DNA from: Rhodobacteraceae bacterium UBA6273
GTDB taxonomy: Bacteria; Pseudomonadota; Alphaproteobacteria; Rhodobacterales; Rhodobacteraceae
Length of the DNA: 20,378 bases
Assembly (NCBI GenBank): GCA_002440625.1
Contig: DJUV01000236.1
Location: 1-20,378 of the forward strand
Direction of reading: 5' to 3'
Part shown: positions 1 to 6,539 of the stretch, piece after piece
Numbering within the stretch: position 1 is the stretch's first letter
Layout of the letters: each line of letters begins with the position of its first letter
Position numbers and translations under genes: made by a program
The notes under the pieces: model-generated
Told to the model about the DNA's origin: nothing
What the model saw: the letters and a program-made list of their open reading frames with translations, nothing else
Database searches by the model: none

Positions 1-85
1 CTCGATCTTCCATTTCGGCACCTACACCATCGGCGAGGCCAAGGCCCACATGGCCGCCGCCGGCATTCCGATGAGGCTGATGTGA
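1..85 (+). CDS. hisF: Imidazole glycerol phosphate synthase subunit HisF, C-terminal fragment
   Basis: Only the last 27 codons are in the window (frame starting at base 2). The tail reads SIFHFGTYTIGEAKAHMAAA and ends GIPMRLM, the usual C-terminal helix of HisF. HisF is the cyclase subunit of IGP synthase and makes imidazole glycerol phosphate and AICAR from PRFAR in cytoplasmic histidine biosynthesis. The stop codon overlaps the GTG start of hisE, so the two are almost certainly co-transcribed and translationally coupled. The identification rests on the tail plus the hisE neighbour. Confidence 0.9.
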   Translation, partial: SIFHFGTYTIGEAKAHMAAAGIPMRLM

Positions 86-393
86 CCACGATCCAGACCC
101 TCGCCGCCACCATTGCTGCCCGCAAGGGCGCTGACCCGGAGACCTCCTGGACCGCGAAGCTTCTGGCGAAAGGCCCCGAGAAATGCGCCGAGAAGTTCGG
201 TGAGGAGGCCATCGAGGCGATTATCGAGGCGGTGAAGGGTGACCGTGCAAGGCTCACCTCCGAGGCGGCGGATGTGCTTTACCACCTCCTTGTCATGCTT
301 GCCTCACGCGATGTGACACTGGCCGAGGTCGAGGCGGAGCTTGCCCGCCGCGATGGCATCTCGGGCCTTGACGAAAAGGCCGGGCGGCGCTGA
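82..393 (+). CDS. hisE: Phosphoribosyl-ATP pyrophosphatase (HisE)
   Basis: A 103-residue cytoplasmic enzyme that hydrolyses phosphoribosyl-ATP to phosphoribosyl-AMP and pyrophosphate, the second step of histidine synthesis. The all-alpha PRA-PH/MazG-like fold is recognisable from the acidic metal-binding helices: EKFGEEAIEAIIEA near residues 33-46 and SEAADVLYHLLVML near 60-73. Length matches stand-alone alphaproteobacterial HisE proteins. The start is a GTG whose last two bases are shared with the hisF TGA stop (GTGA overlap), a typical coupled arrangement. No separate promoter is apparent. The next gene begins 63 bases downstream on the same strand. Confidence 0.95.
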   Translation: MTTIQTLAATIAARKGADPETSWTAKLLAKGPEKCAEKFGEEAIEAIIEAVKGDRARLTSEAADVLYHLLVMLASRDVTLAEVEAELARRDGISGLDEKAGRR

Positions 394-456
394 GGATTGC
401 GCTTCGCCGCGCCCCGTCCTATGCCTCGGGCAGAAGGCCGGGAAAGGATCAGCGTC

Positions 457-669
457 ATGGGCATCAACAAGCAAAGCGACATCGCGGCGGATATCCAGAT
501 CGGGCCGACCTCAACTGGCATGGTCCGCATCTATGTGGTGGCCGAGGGCATCGAACTGCCGCTCGACTTCGATCCCGAGGAGGCCGAGGAGATTGCCGAG
601 GAACTGCGCGCCGCCGCCGAGGCTGCCCGCGACATGGGCTCCCCTAAAGGCCCGAAGAAGAAGCGCTGA
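457..669 (+). CDS. DUF6324-family small acidic protein
   Basis: A 70-residue cytoplasmic protein with no signal peptide or membrane segment. The first half, MGINKQSDIAADIQIGPT with a following MVRIYVVAEGIELPLDF, looks like a small beta-rich unit. The second half is an acidic helix rich in Glu and Ala (about residues 37-58) ending in a lysine-rich tail. I recognise it as the DUF6324 type found in Rhodobacterales; the function is unknown. The ATG at 457 is preferred over an in-frame upstream start at 397 because a GGAAAGGA ribosome-binding site (441-448) lies 8 bases before it and the extra N-terminus would be low-complexity. Its last 26 bases overlap the 3' end of mmcB on the other strand. Confidence 0.8.
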   Translation: MGINKQSDIAADIQIGPTSTGMVRIYVVAEGIELPLDFDPEEAEEIAEELRAAAEAARDMGSPKGPKKKR

Positions 670-1096
670 GCCCTGGGTCGCGCAGGCCCTGAAGCCGCAG
701 CGCCGCGTGGCGGGCGAACTTCTGCGTCACCGCCTTGCGCCTGGCCCCCGCCAAGGGCGTCTCCGGCCCCATCCTCAGGATCTCGGCATCATAGCCGTCG
801 GCGATGATAAGCCCGGTTTCGGGTGGCAGAAGCTCCACCGGAAACGCCTCCCCCACCGCCCAGAAGAAACGGTCCGACCAGTCGAGATAGCCCTGCCATT
901 TACGGTCCGACACATAGTCGGTCCGCGATGACTTGCATTCGACGATCCAGACCTCGCCCTTCGGCCCGAGCGCCATCACGTCGACCCTGAGACCGGGCGC
1001 AGGCACCAGTTCCTCAACGGTGACAAAGCCGTGGTTGAGGAGATGGCGGCAGACACCGCGCGCAAGAAGCTGGCCGGGCATGAGGTCGTGAGGCAT
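644..1096 (-). CDS. mmcB: MmcB-family DNA repair protein (PD-(D/E)XK nuclease-like)
   Basis: A 150-residue protein matching the MmcB family (Pfam DUF2/MmcB-type, PF06319), implicated in mitomycin C resistance and damage repair in Caulobacter. The segment PAPGLRVDVMALGPKGEVWIV followed by ECKSS gives the restriction-endonuclease-like signature D39 ... E53-x-K55. The conserved DRKWQGYLDWSDRFFWAV region follows. The ATG at 1096 (MPHDLMPGQ...) is chosen because an exact LexA operator ends only 11 bases upstream; a second ATG at 1081 is possible. No strong Shine-Dalgarno is seen. The gene probably forms its own SOS-induced transcription unit. Its 3' end overlaps the convergent DUF6324 gene by 26 bases. 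Confidence 0.88.
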   Translation of the reverse strand: MPHDLMPGQLLARGVCRHLLNHGFVTVEELVPAPGLRVDVMALGPKGEVWIVECKSSRTDYVSDRKWQGYLDWSDRFFWAVGEAFPVELLPPETGLIIADGYDAEILRMGPETPLAGARRKAVTQKFARHAALRLQGLRDPGLSASSSGL

Positions 1097-1107
1097 GGAC
1101 GGACATT

Positions 1108-1122
1108 GAACATAAGGGGAAC
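1108..1122 (-). promoter_or_regulatory. LexA SOS operator (GTTC-N7-GTTC) of mmcB
   Basis: On the minus strand the site reads GTTC CCCTTAT GTTC; on the plus strand GAAC ATAAGGG GAAC. This exactly matches the direct-repeat LexA box known for alphaproteobacteria such as Rhodobacter, Caulobacter and Sinorhizobium. It lies 11 bases before the mmcB ATG and contains a possible -10 hexamer (TTATGT, 1110-1115), so bound LexA would block initiation. It agrees with the known LexA control of mmcB in Caulobacter. Regulation here is inferred from the match and its position. Confidence 0.85.
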
Positions 1123-1157
1123 AAAAGTCCAGCCCCTGCCCGGCCTGCACTGTCGGG

Positions 1158-1556
1158 TCAGGCGACCTTTGGCACGCCGCCTTCCCTTGCCATCAGGGCG
1201 TTCAGGACGACGTTGGTCAGAAACACCAGCATCCCCGCCAGCGTGGCGAGCGCCCCGGCAATCGCCAGCCCCTCGCCCTGCCCGGTCACGGCAAGCACAA
1301 TACCCGGCACCAACATCCAGACCCCGAGCGTCGCCAGCACGAAATGCACGCGCGCCAGCGGCGACGCCGCCGCCCGTGGCGTGACGTGGTAGAAGATGCC
1401 CGCCAGCGCCATGGTGACGAAGCCGACAAGGTTGAGATGGGCATGGGCGGGCACCATGGTGAAATCCTGCGAAATGCCCATCTGGATGCCCCAGAGCATC
1501 CCCAACGTGACGTAGACCACCCCTGACGCAAAGAACAGAAGACCGATTCCCCGCAT
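1158..1556 (-). CDS. Small cytochrome-c-oxidase-subunit-I-like membrane protein
   Basis: A protein of about 132 residues with four predicted membrane helices (roughly residues 3-24, 42-60, 70-92 and 97-118 from this start). The motif PAHAHLNLVGFVTMALAGIF followed by YHVTP resembles the His-bearing helix of heme-copper oxidase and NorB/CcoN subunits. Four histidines (two in HAH, one in YH, one in RVH) could bind heme or metal. It is far too short to be a full subunit I (about 450-550 residues), and I infer only a related single-sheet membrane unit. The ATG at 1556 has GGAG six to seven bases upstream; an in-frame ATG at 1568 would add MEKK but has no good binding site. It lies upstream of mmcB on the same strand, with the SOS box between them. 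Confidence 0.6.
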   Translation of the reverse strand: MRGIGLLFFASGVVYVTLGMLWGIQMGISQDFTMVPAHAHLNLVGFVTMALAGIFYHVTPRAAASPLARVHFVLATLGVWMLVPGIVLAVTGQGEGLAIAGALATLAGMLVFLTNVVLNALMAREGGVPKVA

Positions 1557-1568
1557 TTTCTTCTCCAT

Positions 1569-1879
1569 TTGCGGCCGGCGCCGTCATTCCTGCGGCTGCC
1601 CGGCGCTGCCGTTATCGCACGGGTCACGCGGGTTCGGTTGGAAAAACTTATGCTGGCAGGTCGCGCCGGGGCCAAACCCCTTGCCGCGCCGGGCAGGCGA
1701 TCATAGATTGGGAGTGGCGGGTTCTGCCCCTCTCGTGAGAGGCCCTTTTCCAGTGGCCGATAATCTCTTCCGAGGGAGCTGGCTCTGCCGGGATCCTGGT
1801 CCCGGTATCTGGCACCCACCTGGTAAAACCAGGCTCTCGGGAAAAACACGTCTCCACGGCTGCCGCGGTCCCCGCCACT
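1569..1879. other. Gene-free stretch with three short perfect hairpins
   Basis: About 310 bases with no convincing gene on either strand. It holds three closely spaced inverted repeats: CCTCT-CGTG-AGAGG (1729-1742 region, followed by CCCTTTT), CCGGGA-TCCTGG-TCCCGG (1788-1805) and CCTGGT-AAA-ACCAGG (1819-1833). The stretch lies downstream of the membrane gene ending at 1880 and upstream of the oxidase-like gene. The hairpins could be terminators, mRNA 3'-end stabilisers, REP-like elements or part of a small RNA. Only the first has a short T-run, and that is on the plus strand. The function is not known. Confidence 0.45.
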
Positions 1880-2209
1880 TCACCTCGCCGCCCTGCCTTG
1901 CCGGGTCCGGTCGCTTGCGGCCGACGTGGCAATGGCGGGGCGGGACGTGGCCAAAGGCGCGCGGGTTCCGCCGCCGCGCTTGCCCTCAGGCTCGGCCATC
2001 TGCATGACGGCAATGGCGAACTGCACCCCCGAAAAGACGATGCCATTGGCGAAGAAGAGCATGGCCGCCGCGATCCAGCCCACGGGCGAGGTCGAGACGA
2101 GGTGCCAGAGGTTGCCGACATTGAGAAGGAGAAGCGCCGCGACGAAGACCGCCGCGATGGCATAGCCGATGAGGACGTGACGGATATACATGCGGACAAG
2201 CGCGGGCAT
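1880..2209 (-). CDS. Small conserved membrane protein with two transmembrane helices
   Basis: A 109-residue protein of unknown function. From the ATG at 2209 it reads MPALVRMYIRHVLIGYAIAA and has two strongly hydrophobic helices (about residues 9-29 and 43-68). The second contains AAAMLFFANGIVFSGVQFAI, ending at MQMAEP. The tail from about residue 72 is basic and rich in Ala, Arg, Ser and Thr, so probably cytoplasmic and disordered. The start is set by AAGGAGA seven bases upstream; a longer in-frame reading to 2326 lacks such a site and is compositionally poor. I recall similar short proteins in Rhodobacterales with no assigned role. It diverges from the kefB-like gene. Confidence 0.72.
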   Translation of the reverse strand: MPALVRMYIRHVLIGYAIAAVFVAALLLLNVGNLWHLVSTSPVGWIAAAMLFFANGIVFSGVQFAIAVMQMAEPEGKRGGGTRAPLATSRPAIATSAASDRTRQGRAAR

Positions 2210-2501
2210 GGCGGGTCTCCTTGGCCATATCCGTGGCGGTTCGGGGCTTGCGGTGATTGCCGGAAAGACACGGGCAACGGCATCACCACTGGCTTCAAAC
2301 CTAGGCTCGCCGGACCGGTTCCGCAACCGTCCCCGGCTCGGCGGGCGCCGATGTGACCATCTGCCTCAGCAACAAGCGCCCGGATTTTTCGCGGCAGGCA
2401 GCGCAAGTTCACGACTGGAACCCGCCGACGAAAACTGGCTAATCTGAAGCGCAGCACCCGGAAATGATCAGGGTGGTGCTCGGGCGTGAAAGGCGGGGAC
2501 G
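2210..2501. promoter_or_regulatory. Divergent intergenic region between the membrane gene and the antiporter
   Basis: Nearly 300 bases without a supported gene; it should carry the promoters of both flanking genes. Two structures are visible. The first is an inverted repeat GTTC-ACGACTG-GAAC at 2407-2421. The second is a stem of AGCACC (2453-2458) with GGTGCT (2475-2480), which would sit in the 5' leader of the antiporter mRNA just before its ribosome-binding region. No clear -35/-10 pair stands out by eye. Confidence 0.4.
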
Positions 2502-4319
2502 ATGCAGGAGGAAGCCGTCGGGCACGGGATCAACATTACCCCGCTGATTGTTCTCCTCCTCGCCTCCGTGATCACGATCCCGCTGTTTCGCCGGCTGGGC
2601 CTTGGTTCCGTCCTCGGCTATCTCGCGGCGGGTCTCGCGATCGGTCCCTTCGGCCTCAGCGTCTTCACCGATCCGCAAACTGTGCTGAGCATCGCCGAAC
2701 TGGGCGTCGTGATGTTCCTTTTCGTGATCGGGCTCGAGATGGAGCCTTCGCGGCTTTGGGGGCTCAGGCGGCAGATCCTCGGGCTCGGGCTTTTACAGGT
2801 GGTGGTCTGCACGCTTCTGACCACGGCGGCGGACATGATGCTCGGTTATTCGCTGCCCGTGGCCTTCGTTTTCGGCGCCGGCTTCGTGCTGACATCGACG
2901 GCTGTGGTGATGCAGGTTCTGGGCGAGCGCGGCGAGCTGGCGCTGCCACGGGGGCAGAAGGTCGTCTCGATCCTGCTTCTGGAGGACATGGCCATCGTGC
3001 CGCTTCTGGCCATTGTCGTGGCGCTGGCGCCGGGCCAGGTCGAGGCGACGGCATCCGAAAGGCTCTTCTCGGCGGCGATCGCCGTCGGCGCGGTGGTGGC
3101 GCTCCTGCTGGTCGGGCGCTACCTTCTGAACCCGATGTTCAACATCCTCGGTCGCACCGGCGCGCGCGAGGTGATGACGGCGGCGGCGCTGCTGGTCGTC
3201 CTCGGTGCCGCCTGGCTGATGCAGCAGGGCGGGCTTTCGATGGCGATGGGGGCGTTTCTGGCCGGGGTAATGCTGTCGGAAAGCAGTTTCCGCCACCAGC
3301 TTGAGGCCGATATCGAACCTTTCCGGGGCCTCCTCCTCGGTCTTTTCTTCCTCGGCGTCGGCATGGCTCTCGATCTGGGCGTCGTCCGAGAGAACCTCGG
3401 CCTGATCGCGGTTGCGGTCATAGGCTTCATGGCTGTGAAGGCGGCGGGGATCTATTTCGTTGCGCGGCTCACGGGTGCCGGTCGCGACGAGGCCATTGAG
3501 CGGACCGCGCTGATGGCGCAAGGAGGCGAGTTTGCCTTCGTTCTCTTTGCGGCAGCCAGCAGTTCGGGCCTGATCGACGCCACGACCTCGGCCGTCTTCA
3601 CCACGACGGTGATCCTGTCGATGGTGCTGACCCCCGTCATCAACATCGTCATGGACAGGCTCCACGGTGATGCAAAGGAACCCGGCGACGAGGTTGAACG
3701 GCCGAAGGATCTGGAGGGCTCGGCGCTCCTCATCGGGTTCGGGCGGTTCGGGCAGATGGTCAGCCAATCCTTGCTGATGCGCGGCATAGAGGTCTCCATC
3801 ATCGACACCGATGTCGAGATGATCAGCGTGGCGGGCCGCTTCGGCTTCAAGGTCTGGTATGGCGATGGCCGTCGCCCCGAGATCCTTGAGGCCGCCGGCG
3901 CGGGCCGCGCGCAGGTGGTGATGATTTGCGTCGAGGATGCCGACGCGAGCCGCCTGATCGCCGAGGTGATGCGCGAGGTCTTCCCCGGCGTGCCGGTCAT
4001 GGCCCGCGCCTATGACCGCCGCGCGACGCTGGCGCTGATCGAGGCGGGCGTAGTCTGGGAAATCCGCGAAACCCTGGAATCGGCCTTTGCCTTTGGCCGC
4101 GAAGGGCTCTTGCGCCTCGGCGTGCCCGTGGTCGAGGCCGAGGCGGTGGTGGCCGAGGTGCGCCGCCGCGACCAGATGCGGCTGGCGGAACAGATCGCGG
4201 AGGGTGTCAATGCCGGCAACCAGTTCTTCCGCCCGCCGGGGCCGGTGCCGGAACCATTCAGCGAACCCGCTGTCCCGGCGGAAGAGATCGCGGACCGCGA
4301 AGCCGCAGAACGCGGCTGA
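2502..4319 (+). CDS. KefB/KefC-type monovalent cation:proton antiporter (CPA2) with RCK domain
   Basis: A 605-residue inner-membrane protein. Residues about 10-385 form a CPA2 Na+/H+-exchanger domain with 12 or so helices. It includes LGSVLGYLAAGLAIGPFGL, the ELGVVMFLFVIGLEM helix and the ion-path motif LLLEDMAIVPLLA, which corresponds to the HALLFQD region of E. coli KefC. From about residue 403 a cytosolic RCK/TrkA-N domain follows, with the nucleotide-binding GFGRFGQ and the acidic IIDTD at its second strand end. By family this is a ligand-gated K+ efflux/H+ influx system, in some members held closed by glutathione. Gating here is inferred. AGGCGGGGA precedes the ATG. Its stop lies 15 bases from the convergent nusB stop, with no obvious terminator between. 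No KefF/KefG-type ancillary gene is adjacent. Confidence 0.88.
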   Translation: MQEEAVGHGINITPLIVLLLASVITIPLFRRLGLGSVLGYLAAGLAIGPFGLSVFTDPQTVLSIAELGVVMFLFVIGLEMEPSRLWGLRRQILGLGLLQVVVCTLLTTAADMMLGYSLPVAFVFGAGFVLTSTAVVMQVLGERGELALPRGQKVVSILLLEDMAIVPLLAIVVALAPGQVEATASERLFSAAIAVGAVVALLLVGRYLLNPMFNILGRTGAREVMTAAALLVVLGAAWLMQQGGLSMAMGAFLAGVMLSESSFRHQLEADIEPFRGLLLGLFFLGVGMALDLGVVRENLGLIAVAVIGFMAVKAAGIYFVARLTGAGRDEAIERTALMAQGGEFAFVLFAAASSSGLIDATTSAVFTTTVILSMVLTPVINIVMDRLHGDAKEPGDEVERPKDLEGSALLIGFGRFGQMVSQSLLMRGIEVSIIDTDVEMISVAGRFGFKVWYGDGRRPEILEAAGAGRAQVVMICVEDADASRLIAEVMREVFPGVPVMARAYDRRATLALIEAGVVWEIRETLESAFAFGREGLLRLGVPVVEAEAVVAEVRRRDQMRLAEQIAEGVNAGNQFFRPPGPVPEPFSEPAVPAEEIADREAAERG

Positions 4320-4334
4320 CGGGCGGGCAGAGCG

Positions 4335-4817
4335 TCAGAACGCCTCGGGCTTGGCCTCGCGCGCCATGTGGTCAAGGACGGCATTGACGAACTTCGGTTC
4401 CTTCCCCTCGGGGAAGAAAGCCCGCGCCACGTCGACGAATTCGGTGATGACCACCTTTGGCGGCGTGGCGCTGGCCACAAGCTCTGCCCCCGCAGCACGG
4501 AAAAGCGCGCGCAGCACCGGGTCGATGCGGTCGATCGGCCATTTGGCGACCAAGGCGCGGTCGGTCATCTGGTCGATCTTGGCCTGCCAGTTCACCGCCT
4601 CTTCGACGATCTGGCGGAAAAGGTCGGGATCGCCCTCGGCCATCTCGTCCTCGTCATAGACGGCGCCGAAGCGGAAGCTTTCGAACTCGCGCGCGACCTT
4701 GTCGACGGTCTGGCCTGCCGCTTCCATCTGAAAGAGCGCCTGCACGGCGTATAGCCGCGCCGCCGCCTTCATCTGGCGTTTCTCGGCGAGACCGGGTTTT
4801 GGAGATGTCCCGGTCAT
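4335..4817 (-). CDS. nusB: Transcription antitermination factor NusB
   Basis: A 160-residue all-helical RNA-binding protein that, with NusE (ribosomal protein S10), binds boxA and supports antitermination of rRNA operons. The N-terminal AARLYAVQALFQMEAAGQ helix and the C-terminal PPKVVITEFVDVARAFFP, then EPKFVNAVLDHMAR, are family hallmarks. The ATG at 4817 shares bases with the ribH TGA (ATGA overlap), which fixes the start; the longer reading upstream is just ribH sequence in another frame. It is the last gene of the riboflavin block, the ribH-nusB pairing seen widely in proteobacteria. Confidence 0.95.
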   Translation of the reverse strand: MTGTSPKPGLAEKRQMKAAARLYAVQALFQMEAAGQTVDKVAREFESFRFGAVYDEDEMAEGDPDLFRQIVEEAVNWQAKIDQMTDRALVAKWPIDRIDPVLRALFRAAGAELVASATPPKVVITEFVDVARAFFPEGKEPKFVNAVLDHMAREAKPEAF

Positions 4818-5362
4818 GCGCTGGCCGGCCCTTCGGTTTCGCCGGCGATGCGGAACTCGCCCGAGGGCTTGAAGCCCATGCCCTTGGTCTGGCGTGCCCA
4901 TTTGCGGGTCAGCGCGACAAGATGCAGCGCCGCCGCAGCCGCGCCGCCGCCCTTGTCCTGCCCGTTCGGATCGGCGCGGACCACGGCCTGCTCACGGTTC
5001 TCGACCGTCAGGATGCCATTGCCGACGCAGGCGCCGGAGAGGCCGAGCCTGGTCAGCCCGCGCGAGCTGTCGTTACAAACGGTATCGTAATGCGTGGTCT
5101 CGCCGCGGATCACGCAGCCGAGGGCGACGAAGCCATCGTAGTCGGCCATGCGGTAAGCCATGCCGATGGCCGAGGGCACCTCAAGCGCGCCCGGCACCTC
5201 GACGAGATCGACGCTGGCCCCGGCCTTCTCGGCAACGGCCCTGGCCCCGGCGATGAGGTCGTCGGCGATGTCCTTGTAATAGGGCGCGACGACGATAAGC
5301 AGCTTCACCGCCTTGTCGAACTTCGGCAGGTCGAGCGTGTAGTGGGTTTCGGTTCCGGCCAT
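4814..5362 (-). CDS. ribH: 6,7-dimethyl-8-ribityllumazine synthase (RibH)
   Basis: A 182-residue cytoplasmic enzyme that condenses 5-amino-6-ribitylamino-uracil with 3,4-dihydroxy-2-butanone 4-phosphate to form lumazine, the substrate of riboflavin synthase. Visible signatures are the VVAPYYKDIADDLIAGA start of the fold, VPGALEVPSAI near residues 57-65, and GCVIRGETTHYD with the catalytic His91. The C-terminal segment from about residue 135 (GQDKGGGAAAAAL) also matches. Length is slightly above the usual 155-160 because of extra N- and C-terminal residues. It sits three bases after ribB and overlaps nusB by four. Confidence 0.96.
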   Translation of the reverse strand: MAGTETHYTLDLPKFDKAVKLLIVVAPYYKDIADDLIAGARAVAEKAGASVDLVEVPGALEVPSAIGMAYRMADYDGFVALGCVIRGETTHYDTVCNDSSRGLTRLGLSGACVGNGILTVENREQAVVRADPNGQDKGGGAAAAALHLVALTRKWARQTKGMGFKPSGEFRIAGETEGPASA

Positions 5363-5365
5363 GTC

Positions 5366-6460
5366 TCAGCCCTTCGTGATCGGGCGGGTGCCCACGATTT
5401 CGAGGTCATAGGCTTCAAGCCCAAGATAGCGCGTCTGCGGCGAGTCGGTCAGGAGGACAAGTTTCGTAAGTCCCATCGCCGACATGATCTGCGCGCCAAG
5501 TCCGGTGTGCTTGATGGTGCGCGGACCGTCATCCTCGGCCACCATCAGTTTCAGGCGCGGATTGCGGAAGATAAGGACGACGCCCCTGCCCTCCGCCGCG
5601 ATGATCCGCATGGCCGAAGCGACCTCGCCCTCCGGTGCCGGACCGAGGGCCAGCACATCCTCAAGCACGTCAAGCGCATGGGCGCGGACCAGAACCGGCG
5701 CGTCGGTAGTGATGTCGCCCTTGGTCAGCGCGACATGTTCGGTGCCGTCGGTGACATTGGTGAATACGCGCATCACCCAGTCACCGCCATAGGCGGAGGT
5801 GACGGCATGGGTCGAGGTTTCGCGCACGAGGTTGTCGTGGCGGCGGCGGTAGGCGATGAGGTCGGAAATGGTGCCGATCTTCATGCCGTGCTTTTTTGCA
5901 TAGACGATCAGCTCCGGCAGACGCGCCATGGTACCGTCATCGTTCATGATCTCGCAGATCACGCCCGAGGGGTTCAACCCGGCAAGACGGCTCACATCGG
6001 TCGCGGCCTCGGTATGGCCGGCGCGAACCAGAACGCCGCCATCGCGGGAGCGGAGCGGGAAGAGGTGGCCGGGCGTCGCGATGTCCTGCGGGCCTTTCGT
6101 CGGGTCGATGGCGATGGCGACGGTGCGGGCGCGGTCCTGCGCGGAGATCCCCGTCTCCACCCCTTCGCGGGCCTCGATGGACACGGTGAAGGCCGTCTCG
6201 TGGCGCGAGGAATTGGTCAGCGCCATCAGTGGCAGGCCCAGCGCGTCGATCCGGGCCGCCGTCAGCGTCAGACAGATCAGACCGCGGCCGTGGGTGGCCA
6301 TGAAGTTGATCGCCTCGGCGGTGCAGAATTCCGCCGGAATGACCAGATCGCCCTCATTCTCCCGGTCTTCGTGATCGACGAGGATGAACATCCGGCCCTT
6401 GCGGGCTTCCTCGATGATTTCCTCGGCCGAGGCGATGTCGCGGGAGAATTCGCTGGTCAT
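5366..6460 (-). CDS. ribB: 3,4-dihydroxy-2-butanone 4-phosphate synthase with degenerate RibA-like C-terminal domain (RibBX type)
   Basis: A 364-residue protein. Residues about 1-205 are DHBP synthase, converting ribulose 5-phosphate to dihydroxybutanone phosphate and formate. They contain the acidic loop VDHEDRENEGDLVIPAEF, ATPGHLFPL, and HTEAATDVSRLAGL with EIMNDDGTMAR. Residues about 210-364 resemble GTP cyclohydrolase II (HVALTKGDI, KHTGLGAQIMSAMG, LLTDSPQTRYLGLEAYDLE). The zinc-binding stretch normally shaped like HSECLTGD...RCDC is replaced by AHALDVLEDVLALG with no cysteine, so this half is very unlikely to be a cyclohydrolase. The architecture matches the RibBX variant known in Proteobacteria, and a true RibA should lie elsewhere. 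An AAAGGA site precedes the ATG. Confidence 0.94.
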   Translation of the reverse strand: MTSEFSRDIASAEEIIEEARKGRMFILVDHEDRENEGDLVIPAEFCTAEAINFMATHGRGLICLTLTAARIDALGLPLMALTNSSRHETAFTVSIEAREGVETGISAQDRARTVAIAIDPTKGPQDIATPGHLFPLRSRDGGVLVRAGHTEAATDVSRLAGLNPSGVICEIMNDDGTMARLPELIVYAKKHGMKIGTISDLIAYRRRHDNLVRETSTHAVTSAYGGDWVMRVFTNVTDGTEHVALTKGDITTDAPVLVRAHALDVLEDVLALGPAPEGEVASAMRIIAAEGRGVVLIFRNPRLKLMVAEDDGPRTIKHTGLGAQIMSAMGLTKLVLLTDSPQTRYLGLEAYDLEIVGTRPITKG

Positions 6461-6539
6461 GGCGGGGCGTCCTTTGGGGCTTTGTCGCCGCGATAGCCTA
6501 AGGCCCGGAAAGATGCCAGCCCGGAGACGACGCCTGACG

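Noticed and set aside
341..931. Plus-strand frame of 196 codons spanning hisE, the DUF6324 gene and mmcB
   Set aside because: It overlaps three better-supported genes and is low-complexity and Arg/Pro-rich.
2407..2421. GTTC-N7-GAAC as a second LexA box
   Set aside because: The alphaproteobacterial LexA site is a direct repeat; this is inverted, and an antiporter is not a usual SOS gene.
2793..3767. Minus-strand frame of 324 codons antisense to the antiporter
   Set aside because: It is rich in His, Arg, Asp and Gln, as expected for the complement of a membrane-protein gene; it lies wholly inside a clear CPA2 gene.
4457..6496. Long plus-strand reading frame of 679 codons antisense to nusB, ribH and ribB
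   Set aside because: It mirrors three well-identified enzymes on the other strand, has the composition of a GC-rich antisense frame, and shows no domain.
6461..6539. FMN riboswitch before ribB
   Set aside because: The gap is 79 bases, too short for the roughly 140-base RFN element, and none of its conserved blocks is visible; the region before ribE also shows none.
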